Source: RCIO01 sp965232405
GTDB taxonomy: Bacteria; Pseudomonadota; Alphaproteobacteria; Rhizobiales; Rhizobiaceae
DNA length: 64,000 nt
Assembly (NCBI GenBank): GCA_965232405.1
Contig: OZ246966.1
Location: 2,108,001-2,172,000 of the forward strand
Direction of reading: 5' to 3'
The notes under the pieces are model-generated. The model made no database searches, had not been told where the DNA came from, and saw only the letters and a list, made by a program, of their open reading frames with translations. Position numbers and translations under genes: made by a program. The first letter of the stretch is position 1, and each line of letters begins with the position of its first letter. Below, in pieces: positions 53,888 to 60,640 of the stretch.

Positions 53888-54286
53888 ATGGCCCATCTGC
53901 CGCTGATGATCCTGCCGCTCATTCTCTACAATCTGGGCCTGACCGGGCTGTTGGGCGGCGGCGACAATCCGTGGGAGAGCGTGCTGTTCTCGCTGCCGAT
54001 GATCTCCGGCGGCACCTGGTCGATGACGCTGGCTGACCTGCTCATCGTGATCGCACTGGCGCTGTTGTTCGTTGAAGTGGTCAAGTCGACCCGCACGTCG
54101 AACGCTTCTGTTGTCGATCACCTTCTCTCGATTCTCGTTTTCGTGCTCTTCCTGGTCGAGTTCCTGCTTGTCGGCGGCGCGGCGACGTCGCTGTTCTTCG
54201 TCCTGATGGTCATTGCAGCTGTCGACGTGCTGGCGGGCTTCTCGGTGTCCCTGCGTGCAGCGAGCCGAGACGTCAATCTGCGGTAG
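53888..54286 (+). CDS. Four-helix membrane protein of unknown function
   Basis: A 132-residue membrane protein with about four hydrophobic helices: MAHLPLMILPLILYNLGL, the SMTLADLLIVIALALLFVEV segment, LLSILVFVLFLVEFLLV and FFVLMVIAAVDVLAGF. GGAGACCGGAAAC precedes the ATG. Proteins of this layout are often found next to rpmF in Rhizobiales; function unknown. It ends 6 bp from the convergent HbpS-like gene. Confidence 0.7.
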   Translation: MAHLPLMILPLILYNLGLTGLLGGGDNPWESVLFSLPMISGGTWSMTLADLLIVIALALLFVEVVKSTRTSNASVVDHLLSILVFVLFLVEFLLVGGAATSLFFVLMVIAAVDVLAGFSVSLRAASRDVNLR

Positions 54287-54292
54287 CGCCTG

Positions 54293-54724
54293 TCAGCCGG
54301 CGTCGCCGACAAAACCGGCCGCCTCTATGCCGGCCATGCCTGCAGCCTCGTCATTGTCCGACGTGTCACCCGTGACGCCCACGGCGCCGATCGTCTCGCC
54401 CGATTTGGACTTGACCAGCATGCCGCCCGGAACGGGGATGATGCGTCCGCCCGAAACCCCGGACAGACCGGTAAAGAAATGCGGGCGGTCGGTCGCAAGC
54501 TTGTTGACCGCGCGCGAACCCATGCCAAGCGCCAGCGCGCCCCATGCCTTGCCGGTCGCGATATCGAAACGCATCATCGATGCTCCGTCCTGACGCTGGA
54601 AAGCAATCAGGTGCCCGCCAGCGTCGAGCACCGAGATCGCCAGCGGTTTCAGCCCAAGTTCCTTGCCCTTCGAAAAGCCGGCAGTGATGATCCTGTTGGC
54701 CTTGGCGAGTGATATCCGCGGCAT
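54293..54724 (-). CDS. GlcG/HbpS family heme-binding-like protein
   Basis: A 143-residue protein of the GlcG/HbpS family. IISLAKANRIITAGFSKGKEL-type N-terminus and GGMLVKSKSGETIGAVGVTGDT are conserved family blocks. HbpS relatives bind heme and sense oxidative stress in Streptomyces; in proteobacteria many are of unknown role. No signal peptide is visible. Convergent with the four-helix protein gene. Confidence 0.82.
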   Translation of the reverse strand: MPRISLAKANRIITAGFSKGKELGLKPLAISVLDAGGHLIAFQRQDGASMMRFDIATGKAWGALALGMGSRAVNKLATDRPHFFTGLSGVSGGRIIPVPGGMLVKSKSGETIGAVGVTGDTSDNDEAAGMAGIEAAGFVGDAG

Positions 54725-54830
54725 GCGCCCCTCCGTTCAAATGGTTGTGCTGGCAACGGGTCTATTCGAGATGGATGCCATTGTGTATCCCTTGCCGCCC
54801 GCACCGGGCGTCCCGGATTGATGGAGCGAA

Positions 54831-56420
54831 ATGATGCGTGACTTCTCGTTGCCGGGGCGTTCGCCGGTCATTGCCGAAAACGGCATGGCCGCCACCAGCC
54901 ATCCGCTGGGCACGATGAGCGCGATACGGGTGCTGCGCGAAGGCGGCAACGCGGTTGATGCGGCGATTGCGGCGGTCGCTACGCTGTGCGTCGTGGAGCC
55001 GGGCGCCACAGGCATTGGCGGCGACTGTTTTGCGATTGTTGCGGAGCCGGACGGCACGTTGCACGGTCTGAACGCGTCCGGCCGCTCGGCGATGAGCACC
55101 GATGCCGACGCCGTTCGGGCGCGGGGCCTGACGGCCATTCCCGAATTCGATGCGCTCTCCGTCACCGTGCCTGGCGCATTGGCCGGCTGGGAGGCGATTG
55201 CCAGGCGTTTCGGAACGATGGGTTTCGACCGGCTGTTTGCGGACGCCATCCGTTATGGCGAGGAAGGGTTTGCGGTGCATCCGCGTGTCGCTTCCGACTG
55301 GAAACGCTATGAGGCGCATCTGGTGGCAGACCCCGGAGCGAAGCTGCATTATCTCAAGGATGGAAGGGCGCCGCTCGTGGGCGAGCGGATGCATCAAGCG
55401 GCGCTTGCGGGTGTGCTGCGCAAGGTGGCGAAGGGCGGGTCCAAGGCATTCTATGAAGGAGAGGTGGCGGCCGAAATCGCGGCCACCGTGCGCGCCGGCG
55501 GCGGCTTCATGGACGAGGCGGATCTTGCCGCCTGTACGGCTGACTGGGTGGAGCCGATTGGCACGGATCATGGCGGTCAGCGACTGACCGAGATCCCGCC
55601 GAACGGGCAGGGCATAACGGCGCTCATCATGCTGAACATGCTCGATGTGCTCGACGCCAAACGCCTGCCGCGCGAAAGCGTTGAACGCTGGCATTTGTGG
55701 GTCGAGGTGGCGCGGCTGGCCTATGCCGCGCGCGACGCGTTCGTTTCGGACCAGGCGACGATGGGCGCTTCGGTCGATGAGCTCTTGTCGCGCCGTTTCG
55801 CCGAAGAACTCGCGGCACGCGTCGATCCCGACCGGCGCATCGACGACCTTGTCATGCCGAAACTGCCCGGACCCGACACCACATGCCTGACAGTGGTGGA
55901 CCGCGACCGGCGCGCAGTGTCGTTCATCAACTCGCTCTATTTCGGCATGGGTTCGCGCATCGTGACGCCGAAGAGCGGCGTGACGCTGCAGAACCGAGGC
56001 GCCTGTTTCACGCTCGAAAAGGGCCATCCAAACGAGATGGCGCCCGGCAAGCGGCCGCTGCACACCATCATCCCAGGCATGGCGACGAAGGACGGCCGCG
56101 CGTCGATCTCGTTTGGCGTCATGGGCGGTGGTTTCCAGCCGATGGGGCATGCCCAGGTATTTACCGACATCGTGGTCGGGGGCATGGACGCGCAGGAAGC
56201 GGCCGACCGGCCCAGGCTGTTCTGGGGCGACGATGGCGTTCTTGAGGCCGAGACCGGGATATCGGCTGAGGTTCGCTCGGGGCTGGAAGCGCGCGGCCAC
56301 AAGCTGCGCGACGCGGCGATCCCGCATGGCGGGGCGCAGCTTATCTCGATCGATCATGAGAGCGGGTTCCTGATCGGCGGATCGGACCCGCGCAAGGACG
56401 GTCATGCGGCGGGGTGGTAA
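54831..56420 (+). CDS. Gamma-glutamyltransferase family protein (divergent)
   Basis: Ntn hydrolase of the GGT family, 529 residues, normally cleaved into two chains. GATGIGGDCFAIV near residue 60 and the oxyanion region GGGFQPMGHAQV near the C-terminus are typical. The cleavage site reads T350-T351-C352, where typical GGT has T-T/S-H, and the next segment also departs from the GGT signature (RRAVSF for GN-V-T), resembling YwrD-like or cephalosporin-acylase relatives. No signal peptide is visible, so it is likely cytosolic and of uncertain substrate. Confidence 0.85.
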   Translation: MMRDFSLPGRSPVIAENGMAATSHPLGTMSAIRVLREGGNAVDAAIAAVATLCVVEPGATGIGGDCFAIVAEPDGTLHGLNASGRSAMSTDADAVRARGLTAIPEFDALSVTVPGALAGWEAIARRFGTMGFDRLFADAIRYGEEGFAVHPRVASDWKRYEAHLVADPGAKLHYLKDGRAPLVGERMHQAALAGVLRKVAKGGSKAFYEGEVAAEIAATVRAGGGFMDEADLAACTADWVEPIGTDHGGQRLTEIPPNGQGITALIMLNMLDVLDAKRLPRESVERWHLWVEVARLAYAARDAFVSDQATMGASVDELLSRRFAEELAARVDPDRRIDDLVMPKLPGPDTTCLTVVDRDRRAVSFINSLYFGMGSRIVTPKSGVTLQNRGACFTLEKGHPNEMAPGKRPLHTIIPGMATKDGRASISFGVMGGGFQPMGHAQVFTDIVVGGMDAQEAADRPRLFWGDDGVLEAETGISAEVRSGLEARGHKLRDAAIPHGGAQLISIDHESGFLIGGSDPRKDGHAAGW

Positions 56421-56446
56421 CCCCCGCTCGCCGATTGATCGCGGTG

Positions 56447-57058
56447 TCAGCCGCCGTTGCGGTCCATTGAGTCCAGCTTGCGCTGCATCGCCTTGATCTG
56501 GTCTTTCAGCTCGCTGAGTTCGTCGCCCTCGGCTTCTTCCGGCCGATCCTCGGCCCCGCCATTGTCGCCGCCGGCGCCGGTGGGAAACGGCGTGAACATC
56601 TGCATCGCGTTCTGGAACATCTCGATGTTGCGGCGCGCCTGATCCTCGATCGCCTTCATCGGCGTCGCCATGTTCATCATGTCCATGGGGTTCTGGCCGA
56701 AAGCCGTCTTCATCTGCTCGCGCATGCGCTCCTGCTCGCGCGAAAAGGCAATCATGGACTGTTCCAGAAATGACGGCACGACCATCTGCATCTGGTCGCC
56801 ATAGAAGGATATGAGCTGGCGCAGGAAGGAGATCGGCAGCATGTTCTGCCCGTCCTTGTTCTCCAGCTCGAAAATAATCTGGGTCAGCACCGAATGGGTG
56901 ATGTCCTCGCCCGACTTGGCATCCTTGACCGTAAACTCTTCGCCGCGCTTGACCATTTCAGCGAGGTCTTCGAGCGTCACATAGGTGGATGTGCCCGTGT
57001 TGTAGAGGCGGCGGTTGGCGTATTTCTTGATAACCACCGGATCGTCTTTTGCGGGCAT
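56447..57058 (-). CDS. phaR: Polyhydroxyalkanoate synthesis repressor PhaR
   Basis: A 203-residue regulator that represses phasin and PHA genes and binds PHB granules. The PHB/PHA DNA-binding domain (about residues 8-70) is in VIKKYANRRLYNTGTSTYVTL-like sequence; the C-terminal part is a Met/Gln-rich helical region with an acidic tail. ATG 57058 follows GGGAGG. The 293-bp spacer to phaA contains TGC-rich words around 57215 that may be PhaR sites, not proven. Confidence 0.94.
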   Translation of the reverse strand: MPAKDDPVVIKKYANRRLYNTGTSTYVTLEDLAEMVKRGEEFTVKDAKSGEDITHSVLTQIIFELENKDGQNMLPISFLRQLISFYGDQMQMVVPSFLEQSMIAFSREQERMREQMKTAFGQNPMDMMNMATPMKAIEDQARRNIEMFQNAMQMFTPFPTGAGGDNGGAEDRPEEAEGDELSELKDQIKAMQRKLDSMDRNGG

Positions 57059-57351
57059 ATAGGGCCTCCCGAATTGCCGGCATTTGCCATCTTGGGCCGG
57101 CTTGCCGGCGCCTGGAAACAACCACAACACCGCCGCCGGTGACGACATTTTCGGCAGCATATGCGCAAAACCGCCTGAAAAGAAAGCAGTTTGTGCGGTG
57201 CAAGGCACGACTGCTGCATAGCGGGAGGGAAAGGCCGTTTTCGCATCGTGACAATTTCACGGCATTGGCCGCTTGTCGTTTGACACGCATCAAGGAACCG
57301 GCAAGAAACGGATGAGAAATCTGTTCGCACCCGTTCCTCCCGGAGGTCATC

Positions 57352-58539
57352 ATGTCCGCATCGGAAGCCATCGTCGTCGCAAGTGCCGCCCGCACGCCAG
57401 TCGGGTCATTCAATGGGTCATTCGCCAACACACCTGCCCATGAATTGGGCGCTGTCGCCATCAAGGGCGCGCTGGAGCGCGCGGGCGTCGACGGCAAGGA
57501 AGTGGACGAAGTGATCCTAGGCCAGATCCTTTCGGCCGGGCAGGGGCAGAACCCGGCAAGGCAGGCGGCAATGGCCGCCGGCATCCCGCAGGAGACGACC
57601 GCCTGGGGGCTCAACCAGCTTTGCGGCTCGGGCCTGCGCGCCGTTGCCATCGGCATGCAGCAGATCCAGACTGGCGATGCCAAGATCATTGTCGCCGGCG
57701 GGCAGGAATCGATGTCGATGGCGCCGCATGCGCAGCATCTGCGCGCCGGCACCAAGATGGGCGACCTCAAGCTCATCGACACGATGATCAAGGACGGTCT
57801 GACCGACGCCTTCTACGGCTATCACATGGGCAACACGGCGGAGAATGTCGCGCGCCAGTGGCAGCTTACCCGCGACGAGCAGGACAATTTTGCAGTCGCC
57901 TCGCAGAACAAGGCGGAGGCCGCGCAGAAGGCCGGCAAGTTCACGGACGAGATCGTTCCCGTCACGGTGAAGACCCGCAAGGACGAGATCGTCGTCGAGA
58001 ACGACGAATATATCCGCCACGGGGCGACGCTGGACGCGATGCAGAAACTGCGCCCGGCCTTCGACAAGGAAGGCACGGTGACGGCAGCAAACGCATCGGG
58101 CATCAATGACGGCGCCGGCGCCGTCGTGCTGATGACGGAATCGGAGGCTGCCCGCCGGGGCATCACGCCGCTGGCGCGCATCGTGTCGTGGGCGACGGCC
58201 GGCGTCGATCCGCAGATCATGGGTACGGGGCCGATCCCGTCCTCGCGCAAGGCGCTTGAGAAGGCCGGCTGGAAGGTCGACGACCTTGATCTGGTCGAAG
58301 CCAACGAGGCCTTTGCCGCGCAGGCCTGTGCGGTGAACAAGGACATGGGCTGGAACCCGGACATCGTGAACGTCAATGGCGGCGCGATCGCCATCGGCCA
58401 CCCGATCGGCGCATCGGGTGCGCGCATATTCAACACGCTGTTGTTCGAGATGAAGCGCCGCGGCTCGCAAAAGGGTCTTGCAACGCTGTGCATCGGTGGC
58501 GGAATGGGCGTCGCCATGTGCGTGGAAGCCATGAACTGA
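57352..58539 (+). CDS. phaA: Acetyl-CoA acetyltransferase (beta-ketothiolase)
   Basis: First enzyme of polyhydroxybutyrate synthesis, condensing two acetyl-CoA. 395 residues with the two catalytic cysteines: C91 in LCGSGLRAV and C380 in LCIGGGMGVA; the active histidine is in GHPIGASGAR. Divergent from phaR. Followed by a structured spacer and phaB. Confidence 0.95.
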   Translation: MSASEAIVVASAARTPVGSFNGSFANTPAHELGAVAIKGALERAGVDGKEVDEVILGQILSAGQGQNPARQAAMAAGIPQETTAWGLNQLCGSGLRAVAIGMQQIQTGDAKIIVAGGQESMSMAPHAQHLRAGTKMGDLKLIDTMIKDGLTDAFYGYHMGNTAENVARQWQLTRDEQDNFAVASQNKAEAAQKAGKFTDEIVPVTVKTRKDEIVVENDEYIRHGATLDAMQKLRPAFDKEGTVTAANASGINDGAGAVVLMTESEAARRGITPLARIVSWATAGVDPQIMGTGPIPSSRKALEKAGWKVDDLDLVEANEAFAAQACAVNKDMGWNPDIVNVNGGAIAIGHPIGASGARIFNTLLFEMKRRGSQKGLATLCIGGGMGVAMCVEAMN

Positions 58540-58625
58540 GCCAATAGTGAACAGGGAGTAGCGGGCAGGGAAGAAGAGACAAGGCGGTTCGGGACAAAAT
58601 CCCTGCTCGCTATTGGCTACTCCCT
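58539..58625. repeat. Structured intergenic element between phaA and phaB
   Basis: Three nested arms: AGCCAATAG (58539-58547, overlapping the phaA stop) pairs with CTATTGGCT (58610-58618); AGGGAGTAGC (58553-58562) pairs with GCTACTCCCT (58616-58625); CGGGCAGGGA (58562-58571) pairs with TCCCTGCTCG (58600-58609) with one G-T pair. The first two pairings share bases 58616-58618 and cannot coexist, so two alternative folds are possible. The repeated G/C-rich words look like rhizobial dispersed intergenic repeats. Confidence 0.6.
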
Positions 58626-58657
58626 ACCTGCTCTCCGACCAAAGGGAGGAACGTTTC

Positions 58658-59380
58658 ATGCCAAGAGTTGCACTCGTCACCGGAGGTTCGCGCGGTATCG
58701 GCGCGGCGATCGCGATCGCGCTCAAGGAAGCCGGTTACAACGTGGCGGCAAATTATGCCGGCAATGACGAGGCGGCGGCAAAGTTCAAGGACGATACCGG
58801 CATCCCGGTCTACAAATGGTCGGTTGCCGATTACGACGCCTGCAAGGACGGCATCGCCAAGGTGGAAGCTGATCTCGGTCCGGTCGAGGTGCTGGTCAAC
58901 AATGCCGGCATCACGCGGGACGCGCCGTTTCACAAGATGACGCGCGAGCAGTGGACGCAGGTGATCGACACCAATCTCACCGGCGTCTTCAACATGACCC
59001 ACAATGTCTGGAACGGGATGCGCGAGCGCAAGTTCGGCCGGATTGTCACCATCTCCTCCATCAACGGACAGAAGGGCCAGTTCGCGCAGGCGAACTATTC
59101 GGCGTCGAAGGCCGGCGATCTGGGTTTCACCAAGGCGCTGGCGCAGGAGGGCGCGCGCGCAGGTATCACCGTCAACGCGGTCTGCCCCGGCTACATCGCC
59201 ACCGACATGGTGATGGCGGTGCCGGAGGATGTGCGCGCCAAGATCGTTGCGCAGATACCGGCCGGGCGGCTGGGCGAGGCGAACGAGATTGCGCGTTGCG
59301 TCACGTTTCTGGCTTCCGACGATGCCGGCTTCATCACTGGCTCGACGATCTCGGCCAATGGCGGGCAGTACTTCGCCTGA
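58658..59380 (+). CDS. phaB: Acetoacetyl-CoA reductase
   Basis: NADPH-dependent SDR reducing acetoacetyl-CoA to (R)-3-hydroxybutyryl-CoA for PHB synthesis. 240 residues, TGGSRGIG at about 8-15, NNAGITRDAPFHKM, catalytic Ser in ISSING and YSASKAGDLGF with Tyr/Lys. ATG 58658 is preceded by GGGAGGAAC. No PHA synthase gene (phaC) lies within the window. Confidence 0.95.
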   Translation: MPRVALVTGGSRGIGAAIAIALKEAGYNVAANYAGNDEAAAKFKDDTGIPVYKWSVADYDACKDGIAKVEADLGPVEVLVNNAGITRDAPFHKMTREQWTQVIDTNLTGVFNMTHNVWNGMRERKFGRIVTISSINGQKGQFAQANYSASKAGDLGFTKALAQEGARAGITVNAVCPGYIATDMVMAVPEDVRAKIVAQIPAGRLGEANEIARCVTFLASDDAGFITGSTISANGGQYFA

Positions 59381-59389
59381 TGCGAGGCG

Positions 59390-60001
59390 CTAAAGTAGTC
59401 GCTTGATCTGCTTGAAGGTGCGGCGGTCGAAAGCCTTCTGGCTGCCGACGTGCTGCATCTTGATCTTCCTGATCAGTTCGCGGGCGGTGCGCCGCAGCGC
59501 CCAACAGTTCTTTTCCGGTTTCAGCTTCTTGAGGTCGCGGGTCATGATGCGCGCATAGCGCTCGGCGATCTTCACATGCTGCATTTCGTGTCGGCGGATC
59601 GAGCGCTCGAAATGTCGGCCAAGGCGCGCGGCCGCGCGGGGCGCATCCTTCGGGCCCTTCCATTCCGGCAGTTTGAGCTTGATCGACAGGCCAGTCTCGG
59701 CCTTGGTTACCCGGCACCGGCCATCCTTCTGGCGCATATCGTAATCTGGATGGAAGTCGATGAAGCCGATCCCGTAGGCGCGTCCGCCGCGCGGCGCGAA
59801 ACGGCGCACCGAGCGCACGATCTCGGCGTGGTTCTTGCCCGACACGGGATAATAGGCATAGCGCACCTGGGTGCCGGTGATTTTCCAGCCCGAAAGGACG
59901 GGAACGGCGAGGGCAGCGACCACCAAGCCGACGACAATGCGCTGAAGCGCCAACCATCCTGCGCGCGGCGCACCGCCGCTGATCAATCGTACTCCAGACA
60001 T
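59390..60001 (-). CDS. DUF922 domain protein, putative Zn-dependent protease
   Basis: A 203-residue protein with a basic N-terminus and one hydrophobic helix (about 18-38), then a DUF922 domain: YYPVSGKNHAEIVRSVRR, the DFHPDYDM block and the zinc-type motif HEMQH in RRHEMQHVKIAE. Likely exported and possibly proteolytic, but relatives are uncharacterised. ATG 60001 follows GGGGGAAC; the open frame upstream to 60313 lies in the non-coding region and shows no family signal. Confidence 0.82.
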   Translation of the reverse strand: MSGVRLISGGAPRAGWLALQRIVVGLVVAALAVPVLSGWKITGTQVRYAYYPVSGKNHAEIVRSVRRFAPRGGRAYGIGFIDFHPDYDMRQKDGRCRVTKAETGLSIKLKLPEWKGPKDAPRAAARLGRHFERSIRRHEMQHVKIAERYARIMTRDLKKLKPEKNCWALRRTARELIRKIKMQHVGSQKAFDRRTFKQIKRLL

Positions 60002-60184
60002 GACCCGTTCCCCCAGTACGGCTGGAATAGTGCCCCAGGGCAAACAATTGGCCAAGTCAGCAAATCGCGAGGCTGTTTCGCATCGAAACAGAAAGGTTAA
60101 CGCCGCCGTGACCGCCTGTGGGCAACCCTGTGGAAAAGCTGTGGGAAATCCGCCCCGAAAACAAAGCAGGCACAACATGTTGCG

Positions 60185-60256
60185 GTGAACAAAACCGGAA
60201 AACCCTGCGGTCAGTGATTCGTCGCCTGTTCGTTCCGCCTTTGGCCCGAGTGTTAA
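60185..60256. repeat. Direct repeat copy 1 (72 bp)
   Basis: First copy of a 72-bp repeat offset by 271 bp from the copy at 60456-60527. Both share GTGAACAAAA at the start, an identical GTCAGTGATTCGTCGCC core after 15 bases, then TTCGTTCC and GTTAA at the same positions. About 49 of 72 bases are identical by my count. In this copy the LexA-like word is degenerate (GAAC-N7-GAAA). Confidence 0.8.
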
Positions 60257-60457
60257 CGGAATCTGCGAAACGGCGGGCTGCGCGCTTATCTCCGGGCAGG
60301 AATGATTAAGCATTTCCGAACGTTGGACGCAGACAGGCGCGAGCCTTGAGTCGCCATGTGATGAAAAGTTAACAGCGCAGCGCGAATCCCGTCACACTGG
60401 TGAAAGGCGATTCAGCATTTGGTCCAATTTTGACCAACAATATCTACATCTAGCCGT

Positions 60458-60472
60458 GAACAAAAAGGGAAC
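60458..60472. promoter_or_regulatory. LexA-type box GAAC-N7-GAAC
   Basis: GAAC at 60458-60461 and GAAC at 60469-60472 are separated by seven bases, exactly the alphaproteobacterial LexA operator (GTTC-N7-GTTC read on the other strand). Located 169 bp before the helicase ATG. Confidence 0.5.
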
Positions 60473-60502
60473 TGGCAAGAGTCAGTGATTCGTCGCCGAT
60501 TC

Positions 60503-60517
60503 GTTCCAGACTCGTTC
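60503..60517. promoter_or_regulatory. LexA-type box GTTC-N7-GTTC
   Basis: GTTC at 60503-60506 and GTTC at 60514-60517 with seven bases between, a perfect alphaproteobacterial LexA box 124 bp before the helicase ATG and 31 bp after the previous box. One such box is expected by chance about once or twice per window, but two within 60 bp of a promoter region are not. Confidence 0.5.
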
Positions 60518-60640
60518 CATCCGTTAATCCTGACGGTGGTCAGGGTTTCGCTTCTCCCCTCCAATCCTATATGACGGAAAGGTCCGGGCGGTTCCCGTCC
60601 CCCCAAATATTCCTGCCCAGTCCCGATTCCGAGCCCCGCC

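Larger units (their letters stand above)
60456..60527. repeat. Direct repeat copy 2 (72 bp)
   Basis: Second copy of the repeat, nearest the helicase gene. This copy holds both perfect LexA-type boxes and four GANTC sites within 35 bp (60479-60513). The core GTCAGTGATTCGTCGCC at 60481-60497 is identical to copy 1. Confidence 0.8.
60002..60640. other. 639-bp non-coding regulatory region
   Basis: Between the divergent DUF922 and helicase genes, the region holds no convincing gene. It has a diverged 72-bp direct repeat, two LexA-type boxes, ten GANTC sites (60216, 60259, 60348, 60384, 60409, 60479, 60487, 60498, 60509 and 60625), three GTTAAC words (60096, 60252, 60368), dyads TTGGTC/GACCAA (60419-60437) and CCTGAC/GTCAGG (60529-60544), and three TGTGG words spaced 11 to 12 bases (60117, 60129, 60140). 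Pattern suggests a cell-cycle- and damage-responsive control region for one or both neighbours. Confidence 0.75.

Noticed and set aside
54762..56405. A 547-residue open frame antisense to the GGT gene
   Set aside because: It lies fully on the opposite strand of a well-supported gene, lacks family motifs and has a shadow-like Arg/His-rich composition from GC-rich codons.
57280..57308. TTGACA before phaA
   Set aside because: The -35 word is perfect, but no -10-like word lies at 16 to 18 bases; kept only as a note.
60118..60309. A 63-residue frame inside the non-coding region
   Set aside because: No ribosome-binding site, no recognisable family, and it crosses repeat copy 1; treated as non-coding.
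60002..60640. Chromosomal replication origin
   Set aside because: The usual Rhizobiales origin neighbours (hemE, maf, coaE, dnaQ) are absent, and no strong DnaA box or long AT-rich core is seen.
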